In this document: positions 1 through 5,709 of the stretch, one piece after another
How the letters are laid out: each line of letters starts with the position of its first letter
Numbering within the stretch: the stretch's first letter is position 1
DNA from: JBOHTO01 sp050733695
GTDB taxonomy: Bacteria; Gemmatimonadota; Gemmatimonadetes; Gemmatimonadales; Gemmatimonadaceae
Assembly: GCA_050733695.1 (NCBI GenBank)
Contig: JBOHTO010000083.1
Span: forward strand, 1-8,751
Direction of reading: 5' to 3'
Length of the DNA stretch: 8,751 nucleotides
Notes under the pieces: model-generated
The model's database searches: none
What the model was told of the DNA's origin: nothing
The model's input: the letters and a program-made list of their open reading frames with translations, nothing else
Position numbers and translations under genes: made by a program

Positions 1-718
1 AGCCGCGCCGGCGCAGCTTGCGGTAGCTCGCCCGCCACGTGCCCTCGCCCCGGTCGCGCGCGGGCGCAACCGGGGGCAGATGGCACGCCATCAGCATCTC
101 GTCGGGTCGCTTTGTCAGATAGTCGATGCCGTCGTCTCGATACAGCGCAGCCGCAGGAATCCGCCGCTCGCCATCGATGCTCGCGAGCGTGATGTTGGCG
201 CCCAGCGCGATCGCGACGGGGACTCCGTCCGACGACTGGACGGCCCAGCAGCGCGGACTCGATGGCGCCACCCAGCAGATATCGCCGTCGCGCTTCATGC
301 AGAAATCGATCGCCTTGCGCCATTCGTAGCTCTGGTCGTAGTAGTTGCAGCGCGTGTCGAGCAGAAGGTTGCCGCCGATCGTGCCCATGTTGCGCAGCAG
401 TGGCGTGGAGACGGCATCCGCAGCGTCAGCAACGGCTGGATAGTGGCGGCGGATCTCCGGATGCGCGGCGAGCGCGGTGAGCGTTACCGCCGCGCCAACC
501 GTCATCCCATCATCTGCCGAGCCGTCGATGCGCGAGAGTTCCGGTATCGCGCCGAGCGCGATCACGGTGGCTGGCGTCTGCTGCCGTCGCTTCATGTTGG
601 GGTAGAGATCGGTACCGCCTGCCACGAAGGAACAGTCCGGTCCGCTCTCGCGGCGGAGCCGGAGCGCATCGTCGACCGTGCTCGGTTCATGGTACGAGAA
701 GCGAGGAAGGCGCAGCAT
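1..718 (-). CDS. hcrB: FAD/[4Fe-4S] subunit of a 4-hydroxybenzoyl-CoA reductase-like molybdoenzyme (partial, C-terminus off the window)
   Basis: Reverse-strand translation from ATG at 718 stays open to the window edge, giving 239 residues; T. aromatica HcrB has about 324, so roughly the last 85 are missing. Visible FAD-subunit motifs are FVAGGTDLYPN (31-41) and NMGTIGGNLLLDTR (110-123), both typical of the xanthine dehydrogenase medium subunit. Directly after the second motif is an insertion holding Cys124, Cys140, Cys148 and Cys157, with the context RCNYYDQSYEWRK and APSSPRCWAV. From memory, HcrB of Thauera aromatica uses Cys122, 138, 146 and 155 for an extra [4Fe-4S] cluster, which is identical spacing; ordinary family members lack this loop. 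The subunit would pass electrons from ferredoxin through [4Fe-4S] and FAD toward the 2Fe-2S subunit, in the cytoplasm. Its ATG overlaps the stop of the large subunit (TGATG). The family assignment is firm; the exact substrate is an inference. Confidence 0.9.
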   Translation of the reverse strand, partial: MLRLPRFSYHEPSTVDDALRLRRESGPDCSFVAGGTDLYPNMKRRQQTPATVIALGAIPELSRIDGSADDGMTVGAAVTLTALAAHPEIRRHYPAVADAADAVSTPLLRNMGTIGGNLLLDTRCNYYDQSYEWRKAIDFCMKRDGDICWVAPSSPRCWAVQSSDGVPVAIALGANITLASIDGERRIPAAALYRDDGIDYLTKRPDEMLMACHLPPVAPARDRGEGTWRASYRKLRRRG

Positions 719-3273
719 CAGCGATCGCCCGCCCGTCCGCGCGCAACGCCCGCGACCTCTTCGGCGTCCGCGACTCCTGCCCCGACTTCTGCCGCGCCAG
801 GCTCGCCGCCCACCTCGCTGTGAGCCCGGCCATCGGCCTCGCGCCCGCTGCCACCCTGCGCCGGTGTGAGCACGCGCGCTGATTCCGGGAACGTGTACTC
901 CGGGAAGTGCGTCGGTCCGAACCGCGCTTCCCTTCCCTTGGCTTTCTCCTTCAAGGCCTTGAGGATCTTGTGCGGCGAGCAAGGCACTTCATCGATGCGA
1001 ACACTCACGGCATCGTACACCGCGTTCGCGACGGCCGGCATCACCGGCAGCAGCGGTCCCTGTCCCGCTTCCTTGGCGCCGAAGGGTCCGCGCGGATCAG
1101 GATCCTCGATCAGATATGTCTCTATGTCGCACATTTCGAGTGTCGTGGGACTCTTGTACTCGAGCATGCTCGGATGGTGATGCACCAGGTTTCGCGCGGC
1201 GTTCCTGTACGTCATCTCCTCCATCAGTATCTCGCCGAGCCCCATGTATACGGAGCCCTCGACCTGGCCGATGACGAGCAGAGGATTGATGGACTGTCCG
1301 ACGTCGTGCGCGATCCAGATCTTCGGAACGCGCAGGATTCCGGTCTCCGGATCGACTTCGACTTCCGCGACGGCGCAGGAATACGAGTATGCGGGCGATG
1401 GCCCCACGCCTGCCCCCTTGTAACGGCCGGGCGAGCGCGGCGGCGTGTACGAGCCCACCGTGCCGATCGTCCCCAGCTTCGACTCTGCGAGCTGCACCGC
1501 CTCCGCGAAACTCATCCCGTTCCCGGGGTTCTCCACGTCGAACACGCGCCGCGCCGCGAACACGAGCCGCGCGGCACGGACGCCCAGCTTCGCCGCCACC
1601 GCACCGGCAAGCAGCCCACGCGCGCGCTCGGCGGCCTCGATCGCGGCATTGCCGCTCATCAGCGTCACGCGCGATGAGTACGAGCCGAGGTCCACCGGAG
1701 TGAGGTCGGTGTCTCCGGTCACGACGCGGATGTCTTCCGGTTCGATTCCCAGAATCTCCGCTACGCAGTACGCGAGCACCGAATCGGAACCCTGACCGAT
1801 GTCCGTGGAGCCGCAGAAGGCGGTGACGCCGCCGGAACGGTCGAGCTTGAGCTGCACGCCCGAGTGCGGCATGCTGTTCCAGTAGATGGGAAGTCCGGCG
1901 CCCGAGATGTACGACGAGCATGCGATCCCCACGCCGCGGCCGAACGGGAGCTTGCGATGCTTCTGCTTCCATCCGCTTCCGTCCACGACCTTGTCGATGC
2001 ACGCGCCCAGGCCCATGGAGCCGATGCGCAGCCAGTTCGCTGTGATGGAGTGCGCGGGCTGCAGTGTGCGCCTGCGCATCTCAGCCGGATCGAGCTCGAG
2101 CTGTTCGGCGATCCTGTCGAGATGACATTCCAGGGCGAAGCGGGGCTGCGGCGTGCCGTGCCCCCGCTTGGGCCCGCACGGCGGCTTGTTCGTGAAGACC
2201 CGCGCGCCGCGGAAGCGGTATGCCGGTACGCCGTAGGTCACGGTCTGCAGCGCGCCGGTGTAGTACGTGCTCGCAACGCCGTACGAGCCGTATGCGCCGC
2301 CATCCAGAAAGGATGTGAAGTCCATCGCGGTGATCGATCCGTCGCGGCGAACACCGGTGCGAATCTTCATGAGGACCGGGTGGCGCCCGCGATGGCAGTA
2401 GAATACTTCCTCGCGGGTCAGGCAGATCTTCACGGGCCGGCCGGTCTGTCGAGCGAGTGCAGCGACAACGATCTCGTGGCTGAACGGATCCGACTTGCCG
2501 CCGAAGCCGCCTCCGTTGGGCGTCGCGATCACGCGGATATGCGCGGCCGGCAGCTCGAGCACCTTGGCGAGCGCGCGGTGCAGGTAGTGCGGCGTCTGCG
2601 TGCTGGACCAGATGCTGAGCTTGCCGTCCGGCGACCATTCCGCCAGCGCGGCGTGCTGTTCCATGGGAAGGTGCGTGTTCCCTTCGTAGAAGAAAGTGTC
2701 CTCGCGCACGAGGTCGGCATCGGCCATGCCGGCATCGACGTCACCGAATTCGAGCGACACGTGCTTGTGTACGTTGGCGTCGTCGCCGTAGTCGTGGATG
2801 AGCGGCTCGCGCTGGTCCAGACCCTCCTCGATGGAGCCGACGGTGGCGAGCGTCTGGTAATCGACATCGATGAGGTCGCAGGCGTCGTTCGCGGCCTCCT
2901 CGCTGGTGGCGGCTATCGCGACTACGGGATCGCCCACGAAGCGGACGATGTCGGGACAGAGCGCGTGCTCGTCCTCGGAGATGGGCAGGATTCCGAAGGG
3001 AATGGGGAGATCGCGCCCGGTAAGGATTGCAATAACGCCCGGGTACGCGACCGCGCGCCCGGTATCGATTCTCAGGATGCGTGCGTGCGGCAGGCGCGAC
3101 CGCAGCAGTTTGCAGTGCAGCATGCGCGGGAGCGACAGATCGTCGGCAAACTTCGTCGCGCCCGTGACCTTCGCGGTCGCATCAACCTTGCGACGCGGGG
3201 TTCCTACAACGGCGCGTGCTGAGGTTCGGGCACTCGCGGCACCGGGCTGGCTGAGATCCTGGTCGTCATTCAT
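718..3273 (-). CDS. hcrA: Molybdopterin-binding large subunit, 4-hydroxybenzoyl-CoA reductase-like
   Basis: A xanthine-oxidase-family molybdenum subunit of 851 residues from ATG 3273; a GTG at 3282 would add three residues, and neither start has a clear Shine-Dalgarno. In order: the a/b hammerhead domain (about 22-145, starting VGTPRRKVDA), NGGGFGGK (253-260, molybdopterin binding), CGPKRGHGTPQ (366-376), the second molybdopterin domain with DIGQGSDS (491-498) and YSSRVTLMSGNA, and GAKEAGQGP, whose Glu735 is at the catalytic glutamate position of the family. The CoxL loop AYRCSFR is absent, so it is not a form I CO dehydrogenase. The catalytic site would remove the phenolic hydroxyl of 4-hydroxybenzoyl-CoA if the hcr assignment holds. 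It is longer than T. aromatica HcrA (about 769): there is a short N-terminal extension and about 70 extra C-terminal residues, the last 40 low-complexity in Ala, Gly and Glu. It overlaps the upstream 2Fe-2S gene by 8 bases and shares one base with the FAD subunit start. Confidence 0.92.
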   Translation of the reverse strand: MNDDQDLSQPGAASARTSARAVVGTPRRKVDATAKVTGATKFADDLSLPRMLHCKLLRSRLPHARILRIDTGRAVAYPGVIAILTGRDLPIPFGILPISEDEHALCPDIVRFVGDPVVAIAATSEEAANDACDLIDVDYQTLATVGSIEEGLDQREPLIHDYGDDANVHKHVSLEFGDVDAGMADADLVREDTFFYEGNTHLPMEQHAALAEWSPDGKLSIWSSTQTPHYLHRALAKVLELPAAHIRVIATPNGGGFGGKSDPFSHEIVVAALARQTGRPVKICLTREEVFYCHRGRHPVLMKIRTGVRRDGSITAMDFTSFLDGGAYGSYGVASTYYTGALQTVTYGVPAYRFRGARVFTNKPPCGPKRGHGTPQPRFALECHLDRIAEQLELDPAEMRRRTLQPAHSITANWLRIGSMGLGACIDKVVDGSGWKQKHRKLPFGRGVGIACSSYISGAGLPIYWNSMPHSGVQLKLDRSGGVTAFCGSTDIGQGSDSVLAYCVAEILGIEPEDIRVVTGDTDLTPVDLGSYSSRVTLMSGNAAIEAAERARGLLAGAVAAKLGVRAARLVFAARRVFDVENPGNGMSFAEAVQLAESKLGTIGTVGSYTPPRSPGRYKGAGVGPSPAYSYSCAVAEVEVDPETGILRVPKIWIAHDVGQSINPLLVIGQVEGSVYMGLGEILMEEMTYRNAARNLVHHHPSMLEYKSPTTLEMCDIETYLIEDPDPRGPFGAKEAGQGPLLPVMPAVANAVYDAVSVRIDEVPCSPHKILKALKEKAKGREARFGPTHFPEYTFPESARVLTPAQGGSGREADGRAHSEVGGEPGAAEVGAGVADAEEVAGVARGRAGDR

Positions 3274-3781
3274 GGACGCCACGCATGCGTGCGCCGGCGA
3301 GCTCGACGGCCTCGAAGATCTTCAGGTAGCCCGTGCATCTGCAGAGGTTCCCTGCAAGCGCCTCGGCGATCTCGGTGCGCGATGGCTCGGCAGTTCGAGC
3401 GAGCAGCGCCTTGGCGGCGAGAAGAAAGCCAGGCGTGCAGTAGCCGCACTGCGCCGCGCCCAGTTCTGCGAATGCTTCCTGCAGCGGGTGCAGTGCGGGG
3501 CCGTCTGCCATTCCTTCGACGGTCTCGATGTGGCGGTCGCGATAAGTGAGTGCGAGTGCGAGACAGGAGAGAACGGGCACACCGTCGGCCAGAACCGTGC
3601 ACGTTCCGCATTCGCCCAGCTCGCAGCCGTGCTTGGTTCCGGTGAGACCCATCTCCTCGCGCAGCACCTCGAGCAGAGTGCGGTTGGGCGGGAATGCGAT
3701 CTCGATCCGTTCGCCGTTGACGACGAAGCTGGCATGGACGCTGCGGCGTTCGGGGATCTGGATCGACACGGGCGTGACCAT
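3266..3781 (-). CDS. hcrC: 2Fe-2S small subunit, 4-hydroxybenzoyl-CoA reductase-like
   Basis: A 171-residue protein with the standard two-cluster layout of molybdenum hydroxylase small subunits. The N-terminal plant-type ferredoxin fold holds Cys53, Cys58, Cys61 and Cys73 (HGCELGECGTC, then LSC). The C-terminal helical domain holds Cys112, Cys115, Cys147 and Cys149 (QCGYCTPGF and NLCRCTGY). These two [2Fe-2S] clusters carry electrons between the flavin/[4Fe-4S] subunit and the molybdenum site. It is the first gene of the operon, in the order small-large-FAD as in hcrCAB and hbaBCD. I chose ATG 3781 (MVTPVSIQIP) because the ferredoxin domain starts about 18 residues later. An in-frame ATG at 3823 would add 14 residues (MGCAPLARSG), but that ATG lies inside the inverted repeat of the leader. 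No strong Shine-Dalgarno precedes either start. The family call is certain; the substrate specificity comes from its partner. Confidence 0.93.
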   Translation of the reverse strand: MVTPVSIQIPERRSVHASFVVNGERIEIAFPPNRTLLEVLREEMGLTGTKHGCELGECGTCTVLADGVPVLSCLALALTYRDRHIETVEGMADGPALHPLQEAFAELGAAQCGYCTPGFLLAAKALLARTAEPSRTEIAEALAGNLCRCTGYLKIFEAVELAGARMRGVHE

Positions 3782-3813
3782 GGGGAGTAGAATGCCGCTC
3801 CGCGCAAGGGGGG

Positions 3814-3833
3814 CGCAACCCATTGCGGTTGCG
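3814..3833. promoter_or_regulatory. Perfect 7-6-7 inverted repeat, candidate operator
   Basis: CGCAACC, six bases, then GGTTGCG, in the spacer between the molybdoenzyme operon and the divergent csbD-like gene, about 33 bases upstream of the chosen 2Fe-2S subunit start. The size and position suit a dimeric repressor site, but the repeat is short enough to arise by chance in a GC-rich spacer. No convincing -35/-10 pair was found on either strand of this spacer. Confidence 0.3.
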
Positions 3834-3867
3834 AGTTCGGCACACGCCTTGCAAAACTGATGGGTAC

Positions 3868-3884
3868 GCCGCCAGGCCGGCGGC
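3868..3884. repeat. Short GC hairpin in the csbD leader
   Basis: GCCGCC, loop AGGCC, GGCGGC: a perfect 6-bp stem that ends 18 bases before the AAGGAGG of the csbD-like gene. It could be a leader hairpin or an operator half. It has no T tract, so it is not a terminator for either direction. A chance origin is possible. Confidence 0.25.
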
Positions 3885-3902
3885 CCGGAACAGACTCGCA
3901 GT

Positions 3903-3909
3903 AAGGAGG
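3903..3909 (+). promoter_or_regulatory. Strong ribosome binding site for the csbD-like gene
   Basis: AAGGAGG lies five bases before ATG 3915, close to a full anti-16S match. It fixes the start of this short gene and suggests high translation. It is much stronger than anything in front of the molybdoenzyme genes. Confidence 0.8.
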
Positions 3910-3914
3910 TTCAG

Positions 3915-4136
3915 ATGGGTGACATGGAGAAGAAGCGCGAAGGCCTTCAGAACCAGGCGGATGGTCTGGGCAAGGAAGCAGAGGGCAGGACGCGCAACGC
4001 TGTGGGCGGAGCCACGGGCGACACGAGCGAGCAGCTCAAGGGCAAGGCCCAGGAACTCCACGGCAAGGCCGAGCGCAAGTTCGGCGAGAAGCAGAGCGAG
4101 TCAGCGGACAAGGATCGGGAGAAGGACAGGATCTGA
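3915..4136 (+). CDS. CsbD-like stress-response protein
   Basis: A 73-residue, highly charged, very hydrophilic protein without a signal peptide or membrane segment. The repeated pattern of K/E-rich helices with A-x-G steps (DGLGKEAEGRTRNAVGGATGD, at about 16-36, then LKGKAQELHGKAERKFGE at 41-58) is that of the CsbD family, small cytoplasmic proteins induced by general stress in many bacteria, with unknown molecular function. The length is typical. It is divergent from the molybdoenzyme operon and followed by a GC-rich hairpin, so it is probably monocistronic. No sigma-factor-specific promoter could be recognised upstream. Low-complexity proteins of this kind can resemble LEA-type proteins, but the CsbD spacing fits better. 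Confidence 0.85.
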   Translation: MGDMEKKREGLQNQADGLGKEAEGRTRNAVGGATGDTSEQLKGKAQELHGKAERKFGEKQSESADKDREKDRI

Positions 4137-4172
4137 CGCCGCAGCCTGCCTCGCGCCGGACAGGCGACAATC

Positions 4173-4202
4173 CGGCCGCCTCGCGAACTCCGCGGGCGGC
4201 CG
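4173..4202 (+). terminator. GC-rich hairpin after the csbD-like gene, probable terminator
   Basis: A 12-bp stem made of CGGCCGCC and CGCG on the left and CGCG and GGCGGCCG on the right, with one bulged T (4181) and the loop AACTC. It starts 36 bases after the csbD-like stop. The bases that follow are not T-rich, so it may terminate weakly, or stabilise the 3' end of the mRNA. Confidence 0.5.
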
Positions 4203-4264
4203 TTCCCGTCAGGTTCCCCACGTGTTACGAAGCAAAGCTGTGCCTGCCGGACTGGATCGTGGTC

Positions 4265-4272
4265 GGAGGAGG
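4265..4272 (+). promoter_or_regulatory. Purine-rich Shine-Dalgarno for the hypothetical gene
   Basis: GGAGGAGG, 12 bases before ATG 4285. The spacing is long but usable, and it is the main support for that start. The nearer ATG at 4275 is only two bases away and opens a 37-codon frame, so it is unlikely to be used. Confidence 0.45.
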
Positions 4273-4284
4273 CAATGGGTGGCG

Positions 4285-4839
4285 ATGGTGAGCATTCCGC
4301 GATCCTCCAGACGAGTGCTGGCGAAGGAATTTGCGGATTTCATGCGCTACCCATTCCCCAGTGGCAGCACCGACGACGATGTTGGTGAGCTGCATGCCGA
4401 ACTGGCCGAGTACGACGGCTACATTGCGGGCCTCATCACGCAGTTACTCGCGGGGCGCCGGATGCTGTCGCATCCTCTGCGGTCGGACGGGGACCTCAGG
4501 GACAGGTTGCGGCGAGTGATTGAGGTCAGTCAAGGCGCCGCGGTCAAGGACGCCGAAGTGCTCCTCGCGTACTTCGATCGGCTGGATCCTCATCGAAATT
4601 GCGCGCCAGTGCTATCCGAGCAAGACCGATCCAGCGTGATGCCTGCCGCGGTGAGCGATCGTCTCGAGCCGGTCAGCTCTGCCCGTCGAAGTCGACAGTC
4701 CCCTGCTGGCCTTCCAGAACCTCGACGACCTGCACATCGGAGGCGAATGTGCACGGAGTCGGCGTGCTCACGAGCAGTACGGCGTAGAATCCCGCCGGCA
4801 GACTGGTGGCGCCATACTTCCCCTGATCGCTCGATGTGA
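4285..4839 (+). CDS. Hypothetical protein, mostly helical; C-terminal part overlaps the convergent gene
   Basis: Not recognised. The 184-residue frame starts at ATG 4285, 12 bases after a GGAGGAGG stretch (4265-4272); ATG 4342 (MRYPFP) is an alternative. Up to about residue 115 the codons have G or C in the third position as in the neighbours, and the protein reads as soluble and helical (DDDVGELHAELAEYDGYIAG at 30-49, then DLRDRLRRVIEVSQGA at 70-85 and DAEVLLAYFDRLD at 89-101). There is no signal peptide, membrane helix or cysteine motif. After about residue 130 it becomes Arg/Pro/Ser-rich and lies antisense to the lipoprotein gene, so this tail is probably the shadow of that gene. Either the true protein ends with this tail, or a frameshift has removed an earlier stop. 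It stands alone after the csbD hairpin. Confidence 0.5.
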   Translation: MVSIPRSSRRVLAKEFADFMRYPFPSGSTDDDVGELHAELAEYDGYIAGLITQLLAGRRMLSHPLRSDGDLRDRLRRVIEVSQGAAVKDAEVLLAYFDRLDPHRNCAPVLSEQDRSSVMPAAVSDRLEPVSSARRSRQSPAGLPEPRRPAHRRRMCTESACSRAVRRRIPPADWWRHTSPDRSM

Positions 4840-5317
4840 CGGTCACATCAGCAGGTCCGCCGACCACCCGGATCGCCGCATCCGGAACCACGACGCCATC
4901 GCAGCGTACGTGGCCGACGATGCGCGCGGGCACGAGTCCCGCTCCCGCAAAGAAGACCCTGACCAGCTCTCCGCCGCCCACGTCGATCGCCTGTTCCAGC
5001 GGCGCGAATGATGTCGTGAGCAGGTTGACACCCGTCAGCTCGAGGCCAGTGAGACGGAGCGTGTAGCTTCCGGCTGGAACATCATCGAAGAAGAACGTCC
5101 CCTCCGCATCAGTCACCGCGGCGCGGAGCACCATGTCATCCTGCCGCAGCACGACCACCGCGTTGGGTACGGCAGTGGCGGTCTTCACGAGTGTAACCGA
5201 GCCAGCGATATCGGCTGGGCGATTCTGCGGACCGGTGGATTCGGAATCATCGCGACAGCCGAGCGCGAGCAGCGCCGACATCAGCAGCACGGGCAGCGCG
5301 TGTCGTGACGATCTCAT
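4673..5317 (-). CDS. Lipoprotein with two carboxypeptidase-regulatory-like (beta-sandwich) repeats
   Basis: A 214-residue protein. The N-terminus has basic residues, a hydrophobic stretch (ALPVLLMSALLALG, 7-20) and Cys21, a probable lipobox (ALGC, with a less usual Leu at -2), followed by a Ser/Thr/Gly/Pro linker (DDSESTGPQN). It is likely a lipidated, surface or periplasmic protein. Two repeats follow, each of the CarboxypepD_reg or Cna-B type. The first, about 34-90, reads IAGSVTL, PNAVVVL, VTDAEGTFFFDDVPAGSY and TLRLTG. The second, about 132-195, reads RIVGHVRCDG, PDAAIRV and LPAGFYAVLL. Such folds bind partners or stabilise larger exported proteins; no enzyme motif is present. The start is fixed by AAGGAGG six bases before ATG 5317. 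An upstream in-frame ATG at 5380 overlaps the PIN remnant stop but would put 21 residues before the signal. It is the last gene of the minus-strand group. Confidence 0.8.
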   Translation of the reverse strand: MRSSRHALPVLLMSALLALGCRDDSESTGPQNRPADIAGSVTLVKTATAVPNAVVVLRQDDMVLRAAVTDAEGTFFFDDVPAGSYTLRLTGLELTGVNLLTTSFAPLEQAIDVGGGELVRVFFAGAGLVPARIVGHVRCDGVVVPDAAIRVVGGPADVTVTSSDQGKYGATSLPAGFYAVLLVSTPTPCTFASDVQVVEVLEGQQGTVDFDGQS

Positions 5318-5323
5318 CCGTGG

Positions 5324-5330
5324 CCTCCTT
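5324..5330 (-). promoter_or_regulatory. Ribosome binding site deciding the lipoprotein start
   Basis: On the minus strand AAGGAGG stands six bases before ATG 5317. This favours 5317 over the upstream ATG at 5380 and places the signal peptide at the very N-terminus. Confidence 0.75.
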
Positions 5331-5376
5331 TCCTCGAAGCACATCGAGTACTGCGGCTCGACCTGCAGCTCACGTG

Positions 5377-5709
5377 TCATGCCAGCATCCGCGCTGCATC
5401 CGCGGGATCCATTTGACGGATCCCGTGAATGCTGCCAAAGTGAGTATCCACGCTGACCATCGTACTCAAGCCGTGTCGGAACATCGTCGCGGCGTGCGTG
5501 GCATCCCGCGTCGTCAAGGCGGGATGCCGTTCGATCACCTCGCAGAGCCCGGTGATGTCATCTCGCGTTACCGTAAGCAGATCGGGAAACAGGTTGCTGA
5601 TTGAACGTGCCATTGTCAGAGCCTCAGGATCTCGTCCCTTGCGCCGAAGAACGTGCATAACCTCCTGAATCACTTCCACACTCGTCGTCGCATCGATGTC
5701 CCATGATGC
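5377..5709 (-). pseudogene. 5'-truncated PIN-domain (VapC-like) toxin remnant
   Basis: An open frame of 110 codons follows the pmbA-like stop directly and in the same frame. From SVEVIQEVMHVLRRKGRD onward it matches the last two thirds of a VapC-family PIN ribonuclease: the second acidic residue (Glu in VIQEV), the third (Asp in TTRDATHAAT) and the fourth (Asp in VSVDTHF) are present, ending GIRQMDP. The first strand of the fold, with the usual LDTN-type aspartate and about 30-40 residues, is missing; the frame begins instead with ASWDIDATT. The only possible start is a GTG at 5679 without a Shine-Dalgarno, giving 100 residues. A PIN nuclease without its first aspartate should be inactive. 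No antitoxin gene is present. The likely history is a deletion that removed the antitoxin and the toxin's 5' end and joined the rest to pmbA. Confidence 0.7.
5403..5425. repeat. 8-bp perfect inverted repeat inside the PIN remnant
   Basis: CGGGATCC, seven bases, GGATCCCG, near the 3' end of the toxin remnant. It could form a hairpin in the transcript between the remnant and the lipoprotein gene, about 85 bases before the lipoprotein start. There is no T tract on either side. It falls on the GIRQMDPAD codons, so it may be chance. Confidence 0.3.

Noticed and set aside
80..823. Long plus-strand open frame antisense to the FAD subunit
   Set aside because: It is Arg-rich, has no recognisable domain, and lies opposite a gene with clear FAD and iron-sulfur motifs. 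Long antisense frames are common in GC-rich DNA.
1864..3222. A 452-codon plus-strand open frame opposite the large subunit
   Set aside because: Despite its length it has no domain or ribosome binding site, and the minus strand carries all the molybdopterin motifs. It is a codon-bias shadow.
718..3273. CO dehydrogenase large subunit (CoxL) or xanthine dehydrogenase
   Set aside because: The CoxL active loop (AYRCSFR or AYRGAGR) is missing; the loop reads CGPKRGHG, and the partner FAD subunit has the 4-hydroxybenzoyl-CoA reductase iron-sulfur insertion.
4275..4386. A 37-codon plus-strand frame starting at ATG 4275
   Set aside because: The Shine-Dalgarno is only two bases away and the peptide has no recognisable feature; the longer frame from 4285 has better codon use.
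3823..4839. One long plus-strand frame spanning the csbD-like gene and the hypothetical gene
   Set aside because: Its first half is out of frame with the well-supported csbD-like gene and is Arg-rich; only the part from 4285 shows coding character.
4673..5380. Lipoprotein start at ATG 5380, overlapping the PIN remnant stop (ATGA)
   Set aside because: It would bury the signal peptide behind 21 charged residues, while ATG 5317 has an AAGGAGG six bases upstream.
5377..5709. An intact type II toxin-antitoxin (vapBC) module
   Set aside because: The N-terminal part of the PIN fold is absent and no antitoxin-sized frame stands upstream; pmbA occupies that place.
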